From: Rhizobium sp. BG4
GTDB lineage: Bacteria > Pseudomonadota > Alphaproteobacteria > Rhizobiales > Rhizobiaceae
Direction of reading: 5' to 3'
Assembly: GCF_016864575.1 (NCBI RefSeq)
Contig: NZ_CP044125.1
Location: forward strand, 1,488,001 to 1,552,000
Length of the DNA stretch: 64,000 bases
The notes under the pieces were generated by a model. That model did no database searches, was not told the origin of the DNA, and saw only the letters and a program-made list of their open reading frames with translations. The position numbers and the translations under genes were made by a program. This document shows, one piece after another, positions 7,494 to 17,418 of this stretch (its first letter is position 1; every line of letters begins with the position of its first letter).

Positions 7494-8987
7494 TTGCTGT
7501 TGCGCTCGCTGACGCTGACCATCGCCCTTACACTCTCGCTTGCCGCCGCACCGGCCTTTTCTGAGGAGCGGCCGGGTGTTCTGAAGTTGCTTCCGCAGGA
7601 TGCCGTCACCGAACACGAGGCGACGATCGGCGGCCGGAAACTGGATTATACGGCAACGGCCGGGACGCTCGATCTGTTCGGCCAGGACGGCAACCAGACC
7701 GGAGCGATCTTCTACACAGCCTATACCGCAAAGAATGCCGGTGCGAACCGGCCGCTTACCTTTGCCTTCAATGGCGGGCCGGGCGCCGCGTCCGCCTTTC
7801 TGCATCTCGGCCTCGTCGGTCCGCGTATCCTCGATTTCGGACCGCAGGCGCGCGATGGCGCCCACGCGAAGCTCACCGACAATCCCGAGAGTTGGCTGGA
7901 TTTCACCGATCTCGTGTTGATCGATCCCATCGGCACCGGCTGGAGCCGGACGGCAAAGGCCGATGACGCCAAGGACTATTATAGCGTCGGCTCGGATGCG
8001 CAGAGCATTGCCAAGGCGATCTCCCTTTACGTCGCCCACAACAACCGTGCGGCCTCGCCGAAGTACCTGCTCGGCGAGAGCTATGGCGGCTTCCGCGCCG
8101 CAAAGGTGGCCGGAGCGCTACAGGAGAGCCAGGGTATTATCGTTGCCGGGGCGATCATGCTGTCGCCGCTGCTCGAGGCGCAGCTGATGTTCAATGCGGA
8201 CGAGTTCGCTCTCGGCGCTGCTCTCGAACTTCCCTCGCTCGCCGCAGCAGAGATGGACCGGCGCGGCGCTTTCTCAGCGGAGAAACAGACCGAGGCCGAG
8301 CGCTTTGCGCTGGGAGACTATCTGACGACCCTCGTGGGGCCTGAGCCTTCCGGCGATGCGGCCAAGGCATTCTATGCCAAGGTTTCCGGACTGACCGGAA
8401 TTCCGGAAGACGTCGTGACCCGCAGCCGCGGTTTCCTCGGCAACGCCTTTGCGAAGAATTCCGGCAAGGAAAAGGGTGAGGTGATGAGCCCTTACGATGC
8501 CGGGTTTGCCTCGCCCGATCCCTATCCTGAATCCGATTACGATCGCGGCGACGACGCCATTCTCGACGGATTCACGCGCGCCTATGGCGGCGCCTTTAGC
8601 GACTACGCCCGCAACGAACTGGGCTTCAAGACCGAGATGACCTATTCGCTGCTCGACAACGATGTGAACCGGCAATGGGAATGGGGCGGACGCGGCGGCG
8701 GATCGCGCCTGCAGGCGAGCGTCACCGGCGATATCCGGCAGCTCCTGGCATCGAACCCGAGCTTTCATCTGCTGATAGCCCATGGCTACAGCGATCTCGT
8801 GACGCCCTATGGCGTCAGCCGCTATGTCGTCGATCACCTGCCGCAGAGCCTTGCCAAGGATCGCGTGCAGCTCGACGTCTATCGCGGCGGCCACATGTTC
8901 TACACCAATGCGGACCAACGGGCGGCTTTCACGGCAGATGCGAAGGCATTCTACGCCAAGAACGGCGGCATCCAGCCAAGCGACTAG
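7494..8987 (+). CDS. Secreted S10 family serine carboxypeptidase-like peptidase
   Basis: The protein is 497 residues from a TTG start at 7494, which is preceded at ideal spacing by the ribosome site GGAGGAG. An N-terminal signal peptide (LTLTIALTLSLAAAPAFS) predicts export to the periplasm. The alpha/beta hydrolase fold shows the nucleophile motif GESYGG (Ser about 196), the oxyanion segment FNGGPGAAS, an Asp in 'HGYSDLVTPY' and the catalytic His in 'GGHMFY'. Family members cleave C-terminal residues from peptides. It follows the tandem repeat at 7368-7411 and is probably a single gene. Its physiological substrate is not evident. Confidence 0.88.
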   Translation: MLLRSLTLTIALTLSLAAAPAFSEERPGVLKLLPQDAVTEHEATIGGRKLDYTATAGTLDLFGQDGNQTGAIFYTAYTAKNAGANRPLTFAFNGGPGAASAFLHLGLVGPRILDFGPQARDGAHAKLTDNPESWLDFTDLVLIDPIGTGWSRTAKADDAKDYYSVGSDAQSIAKAISLYVAHNNRAASPKYLLGESYGGFRAAKVAGALQESQGIIVAGAIMLSPLLEAQLMFNADEFALGAALELPSLAAAEMDRRGAFSAEKQTEAERFALGDYLTTLVGPEPSGDAAKAFYAKVSGLTGIPEDVVTRSRGFLGNAFAKNSGKEKGEVMSPYDAGFASPDPYPESDYDRGDDAILDGFTRAYGGAFSDYARNELGFKTEMTYSLLDNDVNRQWEWGGRGGGSRLQASVTGDIRQLLASNPSFHLLIAHGYSDLVTPYGVSRYVVDHLPQSLAKDRVQLDVYRGGHMFYTNADQRAAFTADAKAFYAKNGGIQPSD

Positions 8988-9044
8988 GGTTCGAGACCGG
9001 ACAAATAGGGTTGCCGCTTGGGAGCGCTGACATAGATAGACCTC

Positions 9045-9842
9045 ATGTCCTATCAAAAGCAGCCGCTTGTCATCGCGGAGCCGGATGCGGCTTCAGGCGA
9101 GGACTCCATCTTTGCCGCGCTGACCAATGCTCCAGATTCCTGGGCCCTGTTTCTCGACATCGACGGCACGCTGCTCGACCTTGCGGAGACGCCTGACGGC
9201 ATCGTCGTGCCGCCGGAGCTTCCCGGCCAGCTCGAAACCCTTTCCGCAAGGCTTGGCGGCGCATTGGCGCTGGTAACCGGACGGGGCCTTTCCTATGCCG
9301 ACCGGCTGTTTGCACCGCTTCGCTTCCCGATCGCCGGGCTTCATGGCGCCGAACGCCGCGCCGCCGACGGGTCGGTGACGACAGCCAAGGCGACGGCGGA
9401 ATTCGAGGCGCTGAAAGCCGATCTCGTACGCCAGACACAGGGCTGGCCTGGCGTCCTCATCGAAAACAAGGGAGCGGCTGTTGCCGCGCATTACCGGCTG
9501 GCGCCGGATCGGGAAATCGATCTCGAACCGCTGATGCAGCAGGCGCTCGACCGCGCCGGGCCTGATTGGCACATGCAGTATGGCAAGATGGTGATCGAGA
9601 TCCGCCCTTCCAGCGCCGACAAGGGACATGCCGTCGAAGCTTTCCTGGCGCAGCCCCCCTTTAAGGGCCGCCGCGCCATCGCGATCGGCGACGATGTGAC
9701 CGACGAGGCGATGTTCCGCGCGGTCAACCCTCTCGGTGGCCTGTCGATCCGTGTCGGGCCGCTCTCGCCCGCAAGCGAAGCGAAAGCATCGATCGCCTCC
9801 GCGGCAGCCCTTCGCGGCGTCATCGCCCGGCTGGCGGCGTGA
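9045..9842 (+). CDS. otsB: Trehalose-6-phosphate phosphatase
   Basis: OtsB removes the phosphate from trehalose-6-phosphate to give trehalose, a compatible solute and stress protectant, in the cytoplasm. The 265-residue protein has HAD motif I, DIDGTLLD (nucleophile Asp about 38), and HAD motif IV, GDDVTDEAMF, near the C-terminus. A mid-protein cap segment 'FPIAGLHGAERR' is typical of OtsB. It lies 43 bp upstream of otsA in the same direction, so the two pathway enzymes form an operon in the order B-A. Confidence 0.95.
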   Translation: MSYQKQPLVIAEPDAASGEDSIFAALTNAPDSWALFLDIDGTLLDLAETPDGIVVPPELPGQLETLSARLGGALALVTGRGLSYADRLFAPLRFPIAGLHGAERRAADGSVTTAKATAEFEALKADLVRQTQGWPGVLIENKGAAVAAHYRLAPDREIDLEPLMQQALDRAGPDWHMQYGKMVIEIRPSSADKGHAVEAFLAQPPFKGRRAIAIGDDVTDEAMFRAVNPLGGLSIRVGPLSPASEAKASIASAAALRGVIARLAA

Positions 9843-9885
9843 ACCATTTGAGCATCAAAACCATTTCCATGAAAAGGACTGAACC

Positions 9886-11259
9886 ATGAGCCGTCTCGTC
9901 GTCGTTTCCAATCGCGTTCCCGTTCCCGACAAGGGCGGAATTGCGCCGGCCGGCGGCCTTGCCGTTGCGCTGAAAGCAGCGCTCGAAGAGCGCGGCGGCA
10001 TCTGGATGGGCTGGTCGGGGAAATCGAGCGGCGAGCAGGAACCGGAGAAGCTCGCGGAAATTCAGCAGGGTAACATCACCTATGCGCTGACCGACCTGAC
10101 CGACACCGATGTCGAGGAATATTATCACGGCTTTGCCAACCGCGTGCTCTGGCCAATCTGCCATTACCGGCTGGATCTGGCCGAATACGGGCGCAAGGAA
10201 ATGGCCGGATATTTCCGCGTCAACCGCTTCTTCGCGCATCGGCTGGCGCCGCTGATCAAGCCTGATGATGTCATCTGGGTGCACGACTATCACCTGATCC
10301 CGCTTGCCGCCGAGCTGCGGCAGATGGGACTGAAGAACAAGATCGGCTTCTTCCTGCACATTCCCTGGCCGCCAGCCGATGTGCTCTTCACCATGCCGGT
10401 CCACGAGGAGATCATGCGCGGCCTCTCGCATTACGATCTCGTCGGCTTCCAGACCGATCATGATCTCGAAAACTTTGCCGGCTGTCTGCGCCGCGAAGGG
10501 ATCGGCGACGAGCTTGGTGGCGGGCGCTTCAGCTCGCACGGCAGGACATTCAAGGGCGGCGCCTATTCGATCGGTATCGAGACCGCTGCCTTCGCCGAAT
10601 TCGCCCGCAAGTCCTCGACGCACAGCATGGTGCGCAAGGCGCGCGAGAGCGTCGAGGGCCGCAGCCTGATCATCGGCGTTGACCGGCTCGACTATTCCAA
10701 GGGTCTGACGCAGCGCATCGACGCCTTCGAGAGCTTCATCAAGGCCAATCCGGCGCAGCAGGGGCATGTGACCTATCTGCAGATCACTCCGAAATCCCGC
10801 TCCGAAGTGCCGGAATACGAGGCGATGCAGCGCACCGTCGCCGAACAGGCCGGACGGGTGAACGGCGCGCTCGGATCGGTGGATTGGGTGCCTATCCGCT
10901 ACATCAACCGCTCCGTCGGCCGCCATATCCTTGCCGGGCTCTACCGTCTTGGCCGTGTCGGGCTGGTGACGCCGCTGCGCGACGGGATGAACCTTGTCGC
11001 CAAGGAATATGTGGCGGCGCAGGACCCCGGCGATCCTGGCGTTCTCGTGCTGTCGCGCTTTGCGGGTGCGGCTCGCGAATTGAAGGGGGCGCTGCTCGTC
11101 AATCCCTACGATGTCGAAGGAACCGCCAATGCCCTAGCGCGTGCGCTGAGCATGCCGCTCGACGAGCGGAAGGAGCGCTGGAAGAAGATGATGGATCATC
11201 TCCTGGAATTCGACGTCTCCCGCTGGTGCAAGGATTTCCTGAAAGATCTCGGCGCCTGA
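9886..11259 (+). CDS. otsA: Trehalose-6-phosphate synthase
   Basis: OtsA transfers glucose from a nucleotide sugar (UDP-glucose in the classical enzyme) to glucose-6-phosphate. The protein is 457 residues, the usual GT20 length. It opens with SNRVPVPDKGG, and carries 'WVHDYHL', 'FFLHIPWP' and the nucleotide-sugar segment 'TPLRDGMNLVAKEYVAAQ', all hallmarks of the family. Together with otsB just upstream it supplies the OtsAB route to trehalose, which matters in rhizobia for osmotic and desiccation tolerance. The next gene is convergent, with only a few bases between the stops. Confidence 0.96.
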   Translation: MSRLVVVSNRVPVPDKGGIAPAGGLAVALKAALEERGGIWMGWSGKSSGEQEPEKLAEIQQGNITYALTDLTDTDVEEYYHGFANRVLWPICHYRLDLAEYGRKEMAGYFRVNRFFAHRLAPLIKPDDVIWVHDYHLIPLAAELRQMGLKNKIGFFLHIPWPPADVLFTMPVHEEIMRGLSHYDLVGFQTDHDLENFAGCLRREGIGDELGGGRFSSHGRTFKGGAYSIGIETAAFAEFARKSSTHSMVRKARESVEGRSLIIGVDRLDYSKGLTQRIDAFESFIKANPAQQGHVTYLQITPKSRSEVPEYEAMQRTVAEQAGRVNGALGSVDWVPIRYINRSVGRHILAGLYRLGRVGLVTPLRDGMNLVAKEYVAAQDPGDPGVLVLSRFAGAARELKGALLVNPYDVEGTANALARALSMPLDERKERWKKMMDHLLEFDVSRWCKDFLKDLGA

Positions 11260-11263
11260 CTTT

Positions 11264-12163
11264 TCAGTGTGCCGCCTCGGCCTGCAGCCATTCCACCAGG
11301 CTTTCCGTCTCCGCGGTCTTCTCGCGCGGCGGGATCAGCCAGTAGCCGCGATCAGCCGCCTCCAGAGCCGGTCCGGCGGCGACCAGCATGCCGGAGGCCA
11401 GAAGCGAATCCACTAAGCCCATCCAGCCAATGGCAATCCCCTGCTCGCCGACGGCCGCCTGGACGACGAGCGAGTAGGTGTTGAAGCTCATTTCACCCGG
11501 CGCCGCCGAGCCGTCACGGCGCAGACCGAGCTCGGCAAAATAGCTCGGCCAGTCGAACCAGGGTGAAGCGCCGGGCACGTCGAGATGCAGCAGGCGTGCT
11601 CCCGGCAGCTCGTGTGCCGCGCCGAACGGCCCGTGTCTTGTCATGAACCCCGGCGAGCAGACCGGGACGACCTTTTCCGGCATCAGCAGGATGCCGTGCG
11701 CGCCGAAATCGCGCCCGCTGCCGAAGACGATCGCCGCATCATGGCGGTCCGGCATCGGCCGCTCGACGAACTGGGTGGCGACGATCTGGATATCGAGGCC
11801 GGGGTGGCGCTGGCCGAAAGCATGCATGCGCGGGATCAGCCAGAGCGAGGAGAAGGCATAATCGGTATGCAGGCGGAGCGTCAGGCGCTCGGCCTCGTTG
11901 CGGAAGCTGCGCACCAGCGTGTCGACATCCGCAACCGTGCGCGAGGCGATATCGAAGAGACGGCGGCCCTCCGCCGTCAATTCGACGCCGCGATGACGGC
12001 GCTCCAGCAGGCTGACCCGCATCTGCTCTTCGAGACGGCGGATCTGATAGCTGACGGCAGGCTGCGTGAGCCCTAGCGCCTCGGCCGCCGACGACAGGTT
12101 TCCGAGCCTGCCGGCTTCAGCCAGAATGCGCAGCCATCCGAGATCAACCGGCCGATCAGCCAT
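11264..12163 (-). CDS. LysR (GcvA-like) regulator, likely controls betC
   Basis: The protein is 299 residues from the ATG at 12163, which has an AAGGAA ribosome site; an earlier in-frame ATG at 12214 adds a poorly conserved tail. The HTH lies at about residues 8-65 ('LSSAAEALGLTQPAVSYQI'), followed by a GcvA-type effector domain. It is divergent from the choline-sulfatase gene with about 125 bp between starts. In rhizobia such a LysR protein commonly accompanies betC and responds to choline sulfate or choline; that ligand is an inference from position only. Confidence 0.87.
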   Translation of the reverse strand: MADRPVDLGWLRILAEAGRLGNLSSAAEALGLTQPAVSYQIRRLEEQMRVSLLERRHRGVELTAEGRRLFDIASRTVADVDTLVRSFRNEAERLTLRLHTDYAFSSLWLIPRMHAFGQRHPGLDIQIVATQFVERPMPDRHDAAIVFGSGRDFGAHGILLMPEKVVPVCSPGFMTRHGPFGAAHELPGARLLHLDVPGASPWFDWPSYFAELGLRRDGSAAPGEMSFNTYSLVVQAAVGEQGIAIGWMGLVDSLLASGMLVAAGPALEAADRGYWLIPPREKTAETESLVEWLQAEAAH

Positions 12164-12287
12164 AAAAATTCCTTTTGTCACGCATCGAAAGAATTCAGCT
12201 TCACAAGGATGCACAGCCGTTGTTCAATAAAATGATCGAATAGCAGGCGAAGCGCAACGGCCTTCGAAACACAGGCAGGACAACAGC

Positions 12288-13802
12288 ATGACGCGCCCGA
12301 ATATCCTCATCCTCATGGTGGACCAGTTCAACGGCACCTTCTTCCCTGACGGTCCCGCGGACTTCCTGCATGCGCCGCATCTGAAGGCGCTCGCCAAGCG
12401 CTCGGTGCGTTTTGCCAACAGCTATACGGCGAGCCCGCTCTGCGCGCCCGCCCGCGCCTCCTTCATGTCCGGCCAGCTGCCGAGCCGGACGCGCGTCTAC
12501 GACAACGCCGCCGAATTCGCCTCCGATATCCCGACCTATGCGCATCATCTGCGGGCGGCCGGCTATCACACGGCGCTTTCGGGCAAGATGCATTTCGTCG
12601 GGCCGGACCAGTTGCACGGCTTCGAGGAGCGGCTGACAACCGATATCTATCCGGCCGATTTCGGCTGGACGCCCGACTATACGAAGCCCGGCGAGCGGAT
12701 CGACTGGTGGTACCACAATCTCGGCTCGGTGACCGGCGCCGGCGTGGCCGAGATCACCAACCAGATGGAATATGACGACGAGGTTGCCTACAACGCGACC
12801 CGCAAGCTCTACGACCTCTCACGCCGCCAGGACGACCGTCCCTGGTGCCTGACGGTGAGCTTCACGCATCCGCACGACCCCTATGTGGCGCGGCGGAAAT
12901 TCTGGGACCTCTACGAGGATTGCCCGGCACTCGACCCCGAAGTGCCCGCCCTACCCTTCGACGAACTCGATCCGCATTCGCAGCGCCTGCTCGAAGCCTG
13001 CGACTACAAGGCTTTCGACATCACGCCTGAGCAGATCCGCCGCGCGCGGCGCGGCTATTTCGCCAATACCTCCTATGTCGACGAGAAGGTCGGAGAGATC
13101 CTCGACGTGCTCGAGCGCAGCCGGATGGCCGAGGATACGATCATTCTCTTCGTTTCGGACCATGGCGACATGCTCGGCGAGCGTGGGCTCTGGTTCAAGA
13201 TGTGCTTCTTCGACGGCTCGTCGCGGGTGCCGCTGATGATCAGCGCTCCGGGCTGGGACCCGGCGCTGATCACGCAGCCGGTCTCGACACTCGACGTGAC
13301 GCCGACGCTCGCCGGCCTTGCCGGTCTCGATATCACCTCCTTGAAGAAATGGACCGATGGCGAGGATCTGGCGCCGCTCGCCAAGGGCACCGGCAGCCGC
13401 AACCCGGTTCCGATGGAATATGCCGCGGAAGGCTCGATCACGCCGCTCGTCGCCATCCGCGACGGCCGCTACAAGCTGTCGCTTTGCGACGCCGACCCGG
13501 CAATGCTTTTCGACCTTGATGCTGATCCGCACGAGCTGACCAACCTCGCAGAAGACCCTAGGCATGCGGAAGCGTTGAGCCGGCTAAAGGCACAGGCGGA
13601 CGCGCGCTGGAGCCTGCCAACCTATGATGCCGCAGTGCGCGAGAGCCAGGCGCGGCGCTGGGTGGTTTACGAGGCGCTGCGCAACGGCGCCTATTATCCC
13701 TGGGACTACCAGCCGCTGCAGAAGGCCTCGGAGCGCTACATGCGCAACCACATGGACCTCAACGTGCTGGAAGAAAGCAAGCGCTATCCGCGCGGGGAGT
13801 GA
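12288..13802 (+). CDS. betC: Choline-sulfatase
   Basis: BetC hydrolyses choline-O-sulfate to choline and sulfate, feeding the glycine-betaine pathway and supplying sulfur. The 504-residue sulfatase has the formylglycine motif C-A-P-A-R with the modified Cys at about residue 52 and its Arg at 56. N-terminal metal ligands lie in 'LILMVDQFNG', and a second metal set in 'VSDHGDMLGERG'. The C-terminal extension ending 'YMRNHMDLNVLEESKRYPRG' is characteristic of choline-sulfatases rather than arylsulfatases. Unlike S. meliloti betICBA, no betB, betA or betI gene adjoins it here. Confidence 0.95.
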   Translation: MTRPNILILMVDQFNGTFFPDGPADFLHAPHLKALAKRSVRFANSYTASPLCAPARASFMSGQLPSRTRVYDNAAEFASDIPTYAHHLRAAGYHTALSGKMHFVGPDQLHGFEERLTTDIYPADFGWTPDYTKPGERIDWWYHNLGSVTGAGVAEITNQMEYDDEVAYNATRKLYDLSRRQDDRPWCLTVSFTHPHDPYVARRKFWDLYEDCPALDPEVPALPFDELDPHSQRLLEACDYKAFDITPEQIRRARRGYFANTSYVDEKVGEILDVLERSRMAEDTIILFVSDHGDMLGERGLWFKMCFFDGSSRVPLMISAPGWDPALITQPVSTLDVTPTLAGLAGLDITSLKKWTDGEDLAPLAKGTGSRNPVPMEYAAEGSITPLVAIRDGRYKLSLCDADPAMLFDLDADPHELTNLAEDPRHAEALSRLKAQADARWSLPTYDAAVRESQARRWVVYEALRNGAYYPWDYQPLQKASERYMRNHMDLNVLEESKRYPRGE

Positions 13803-13811
13803 CCCGCGCGG
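13788..13811. terminator. Bidirectional hairpin at the betC/prfC convergence
   Basis: The 9-bp arms CCGCGCGGG and CCCGCGCGG pair around the six-base loop GAGTGA. The loop contains the betC stop codon (13800-13802). There is no T-run, so termination strength is uncertain. Confidence 0.5.
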
Positions 13812-13817
13812 CTGGTA

Positions 13818-15404
13818 TCACGCCGCCTTGGCGACGTGATATTCCTTGATGGCGTCCATCTTGATGTCGGGGTAGCGCTCGGACTCGTAACGGAGCGAGA
13901 AGCTGTCCTGCGCCAGGAAGACCGGGTCGCCATCGAGATCGCGGGCGATATCGCCGCGCTTGACAGTGAGGAACTTATCGAGCTCCGCCGGCTTTTCCGA
14001 CGAGACCCAACGGCACACAGAGAAGCGCGACATTTCGAAGGAGACCGGCAGGCCATATTCCTGCTGCAGGCGCTCCTTGAGAACGTCGAGCTGCAGGGCG
14101 CCGACGACGCCGACGATTGCCGGTGAGCCATCCTCCGGCGAGAACAGCTGGACGACGCCTTCTTCGGCCATCTGCTGCAGCGCTTCCTTCAGCTTCTTCG
14201 CCTTCATCGCATCTTCCAGGCGCACGCGGCGCAGGATTTCCGGCGAGAAGTTCGGAACGCCCTGGAAGACCAGCGCTTCGCCTTCGGTCAGCGTATCGCC
14301 GATGCGTAGCGTGCCGTGGTTCGGAATGCCGACGACATCGCCGGCATAGGCGGTATCGGCCAGCTGGCGCTGCGAGGCGAAGAAGAACTGCGGTGCCGTG
14401 AGGCCGAGCTGCTTGCCGGTGCGCGCCAGGCGCGCCTTCATGCCGCGCTCCAGCTTGCCGGAGCAGATGCGGGCAAACGCGATACGGTCGCGATGGTTCG
14501 GGTCCATGTTCGCCTGGATCTTGAAGACGAAGGCGGTCATCTTGTCTTCATTGGCATGGACGGTGCGGATGTCCGCAACCTGATCGCGCGGCGGCGGAGC
14601 GAACTCGCCGAGCGCGTTGATGAGATCGCGAACGCCGAAATTGCGCAACGCCGAGCCGAAGAAGACGGGCGTCATATGGCCTTCGAGGAAAGCCTGACGG
14701 TCGAACGGGCGGCAGGCTTCGATCGCCAGCTCCGTCTCGTCGATGAAGGCCTGGCGCTCGTTTTCCGGTAGGCGGTTGGCGACGCTCTGCGGCCCGTTGA
14801 CCGGCGTGCCCTCGACTTCGGTATCGGAGCCGCGGACGGTGTTAGCGGCGATGTTGTAAGAGCCGCAGAATGTCTTCGAACGGCCGATCGGCCAGGTGAT
14901 TGGGGCGGTATCCAGCGCCAGCTTCTCTTCGACCTCATCGAGGATCTCGAAGGGATCGCGGCTTTCGCGGTCCATCTTGTTAATGAAGGTGATGATCGGG
15001 ATGTCGCGCATGCGGCAGACTTCGAACAGCTTCAGCGTCCGCGGCTCGATACCCTTGGCGGCATCGATGACCATGACGGCAGCATCCACCGCCGTCAGCG
15101 TGCGGTAGGTGTCGTCGGCGAAGTCTTCGTGACCGGGCGTGTCGAGGATGTTGAAGACGTTGTCGTCATATTCGAAGGTCATGACCGAGGTGACGACCGA
15201 GATGCCGCGCTCGCGCTCGATCTTCATCCAGTCGGAGCGCGTCTGGATGCGGTCCTTCTTCGCCTTGACTTCACCGGCGAGCTGAATGGCGCCGCCGAAC
15301 AGCAGCAGCTTTTCGGTGAGCGTCGTCTTGCCCGCGTCCGGGTGCGCGATAATAGCGAATGTGCGGCGGCGGGAGACCGCCTCGGCGAGTGTTTCGGCCA
15401 TCAT
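13818..15404 (-). CDS. prfC: Peptide chain release factor 3
   Basis: RF3 is a GTPase that ejects RF1/RF2 from the ribosome after peptide release. The protein is 528 residues from the tandem ATG at 15404, matching the usual 527-530; a longer frame to 15527 adds 41 unconserved residues. Motifs are G1 'AHPDAGKTTLTEKL', G3 'DTPGHEDF' and G4 'NKMDRES', followed by the translation-factor domain 2 and the RF3-specific C-terminal domain. It converges on betC and is divergent from dut, whose start is about 90 bp away. Confidence 0.96.
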   Translation of the reverse strand: MMAETLAEAVSRRRTFAIIAHPDAGKTTLTEKLLLFGGAIQLAGEVKAKKDRIQTRSDWMKIERERGISVVTSVMTFEYDDNVFNILDTPGHEDFADDTYRTLTAVDAAVMVIDAAKGIEPRTLKLFEVCRMRDIPIITFINKMDRESRDPFEILDEVEEKLALDTAPITWPIGRSKTFCGSYNIAANTVRGSDTEVEGTPVNGPQSVANRLPENERQAFIDETELAIEACRPFDRQAFLEGHMTPVFFGSALRNFGVRDLINALGEFAPPPRDQVADIRTVHANEDKMTAFVFKIQANMDPNHRDRIAFARICSGKLERGMKARLARTGKQLGLTAPQFFFASQRQLADTAYAGDVVGIPNHGTLRIGDTLTEGEALVFQGVPNFSPEILRRVRLEDAMKAKKLKEALQQMAEEGVVQLFSPEDGSPAIVGVVGALQLDVLKERLQQEYGLPVSFEMSRFSVCRWVSSEKPAELDKFLTVKRGDIARDLDGDPVFLAQDSFSLRYESERYPDIKMDAIKEYHVAKAA

Positions 15405-15492
15405 GTGAATCCTGTGGAATTGCGGGCTATCTAGCGATTTAGGCCGGGCTTTGCAATTGACCTTCGGCGGCCGGACGCAAAGTAATGCCCCC

Positions 15493-15963
15493 ATGAACAT
15501 CCAAAGCGACCTCCGCCCGAAGCTCAACCTCGTCCGCCTGGCAAATGGCGAAGGATTGGACCTGCCCTCCTACGAAACATCGGGGGCAGCCGGTATGGAC
15601 CTGCGCGCGGCCGTCGATGAGGGCGCACCGATGACGCTGGCGCCGGGCAAGCGCGCGCTTGTGCCGACCGGATTCATCTTCGAAGTGCCCGACGGTTTCG
15701 AGGCGCAGATCCGCCCGCGTTCCGGGCTTGCCTTCAAGAACGGTATCACCTGCCTCAACACGCCCGGCACCATCGACAGCGATTACCGCGGCGAAGTGAA
15801 GGTTCTGCTGATCAATCTCGGCGAAGAGCCTTTCGAGATCAGCCGTGGCATGCGCATTGCCCAGATGGTGATTGCGCCCGTTACCCAGGTGCGCGTTGGA
15901 GAGATTACCGAGACGAGCGCCACGGCGCGCGGCGCGGGTGGCTTCGGCTCCACCGGCGTATGA
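15493..15963 (+). CDS. dut: Deoxyuridine 5'-triphosphate nucleotidohydrolase
   Basis: The dUTPase splits dUTP to dUMP and pyrophosphate, which keeps uracil out of DNA and supplies dTMP synthesis. From the ATG at 15493 it is 156 residues. The five dUTPase motifs are visible in order: '[10 protein letters not shown]', '[12 protein letters not shown]', '[15 protein letters not shown]', 'RIAQMV' and the C-terminal glycine-rich '[11 protein letters not shown]' that closes over the substrate. The enzyme works as a trimer. The next gene overlaps the stop by 4 bp (ATGA), implying translational coupling. Confidence 0.96.
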   Translation: MNIQSDLRPKLNLVRLANGEGLDLPSYETSGAAGMDLRAAVDEGAPMTLAPGKRALVPTGFIFEVPDGFEAQIRPRSGLAFKNGITCLNTPGTIDSDYRGEVKVLLINLGEEPFEISRGMRIAQMVIAPVTQVRVGEITETSATARGAGGFGSTGV

Positions 15964-16856
15964 GCGCCGCGGCGGACACGACGGGCCTCACTTTCCGGCA
16001 GGATTATTTTGCGGACCACGCTGCGTGGCGGGCGCTGGTCTCGCTTCTCCATGACACGTTCGGCATCGACATCGGGCCGCTGATGCAGCTCGGCGGACCG
16101 GATGCGACAAGTATGCCGTTCGGCTGGTTTGCGGGGGACGGGACGCTGGCCGCCAATCTCTCTGCCTTCGCCGTGCCTCTCTTGATCAACGGCCGCCGGA
16201 TCAATGCGGCCGGCCTGCAATCCGGCGCGGTGCGGCCGCCCTGGCGCGGGCGCGGCCTTTATCGCGATGTGACGACGAAGGCGCTCGACTGGTGCGCAAC
16301 GCAAGGCTTCGAGGCCATCGTGCTCTATACCGACAAGGCGGCGCTCTATGAGCCCTATGGCTTCCGGACCCTGCCGATGCATAGCTTCAGCGGCGATGCG
16401 CCAGTGCCTCTTGGCGCCGCGGAATGCCGATCGATCGATCCGGGCAATCCGGATGATTTCGCCTTGCTGCAGGACCTGTTGGCACGACGCGAGCCGGTCT
16501 CCGATGCGCTTGCCGTCGCCTCAAGCCCGGCGATGTTCCTGATCAATACACAGCTCGACCCCGATGTGAGGCTCACCTTCATAGAGCAGCTGCCGGCCGT
16601 TATCGCCTGGAAGCTCGATGGCGGGACATTGATCCTACTCGACGTGCTCGCCGCGTCGATTCCGCCGCTGGCCGCCATTCTGGGCGGACTCGGCGTTCGG
16701 CCTGACCGGATCGAGGCACTGTTCCGCCCTGACAAGCTTGGCTGGAATGGCGAGCCCACGCCGGTTTCGGCGCATGGGACACATTTCATGATCCGCGGCC
16801 TGGACGGTCTGGCGCTGGATGCGCCGGCCATGCTTTCGCCGATGGCGGATTTCTGA
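15960..16856 (+). CDS. GNAT family N-acetyltransferase
   Basis: The start ATG overlaps the dut stop (ATGA). The 298-residue protein has a GNAT fold in its first half: a beta strand '[24 protein letters not shown]' whose RGRGLY matches the acetyl-CoA pyrophosphate loop (R/Q-x-x-G-x-G/A), followed by '[15 protein letters not shown]' (motif B). The second half (about 150-298) is a further domain reminiscent of Eis-like multi-domain acetyltransferases. The acceptor is unknown. It ends directly against the convergent Lrp/AsnC gene. Confidence 0.78.
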   Translation: MSAAADTTGLTFRQDYFADHAAWRALVSLLHDTFGIDIGPLMQLGGPDATSMPFGWFAGDGTLAANLSAFAVPLLINGRRINAAGLQSGAVRPPWRGRGLYRDVTTKALDWCATQGFEAIVLYTDKAALYEPYGFRTLPMHSFSGDAPVPLGAAECRSIDPGNPDDFALLQDLLARREPVSDALAVASSPAMFLINTQLDPDVRLTFIEQLPAVIAWKLDGGTLILLDVLAASIPPLAAILGGLGVRPDRIEALFRPDKLGWNGEPTPVSAHGTHFMIRGLDGLALDAPAMLSPMADF

Positions 16857-17306
16857 TCAGACCGGCGGCAGGCGGCGCTTGACCGGCGATGACTTGATCA
16901 TCGACGTGTTGGTCTCCGCGCGTTCCGCGATCTTGTCGAGGATGCGGTCCAGCTCCCCCATCGAGCGTACGACCAGCCGGGCGATAAAGCAATCGTCGCC
17001 CGTCACCTTGTCGCATTCGATGAATTCGGGAATCTCCTGGATGAGCTTCTCGACGATGTGCAGCTGGCCTGGAAGCGGGCGGACGCGGACGATCGCCTGC
17101 AGGGGGTAGCCAACTGCGGCCGGATCGATGTCGATGGTGAAGGCCCGGATGATGCCGCGCTCCTCCAGGCGCCGCAGACGCTCGGCCGCGCTCGGCGAGG
17201 ACATGCCGGCCGCCTGGGCGAGTTCTTTCAGGGACAGGCGGGAATTGACGGCGAGCGCATCCAGCAGCTTCTGGTCCGTTTCGTCTATTCTATCAGAATT
17301 AGCCAT
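16857..17306 (-). CDS. Lrp/AsnC family transcriptional regulator
   Basis: The protein is 149 residues from the ATG at 17306, which has a GGAGG ribosome site; a longer frame adds 27 residues without support. Residues about 6-55 form the AsnC-type HTH ('LSLKELAQAAGMSSPSAAERLRRL' region) and residues about 65-145 the RAM/AsnC ligand domain. It is divergent from a DMT exporter at 17419, with about 110 bp between starts. Lrp-type proteins next to exporters usually sense an amino acid and switch on the exporter; that target is an inference. Confidence 0.88.
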   Translation of the reverse strand: MANSDRIDETDQKLLDALAVNSRLSLKELAQAAGMSSPSAAERLRRLEERGIIRAFTIDIDPAAVGYPLQAIVRVRPLPGQLHIVEKLIQEIPEFIECDKVTGDDCFIARLVVRSMGELDRILDKIAERAETNTSMIKSSPVKRRLPPV

Positions 17307-17418
17307 ATCGCCTCCTTCGCCTAAATTTATTAGGCCAGATGCTTCCCTTTTGCGTCGCACGATATAGAGACGGCTCTGGTTGCGCAATAATCTGCGTTTC
17401 CATCAAGGGAGAGTTTCG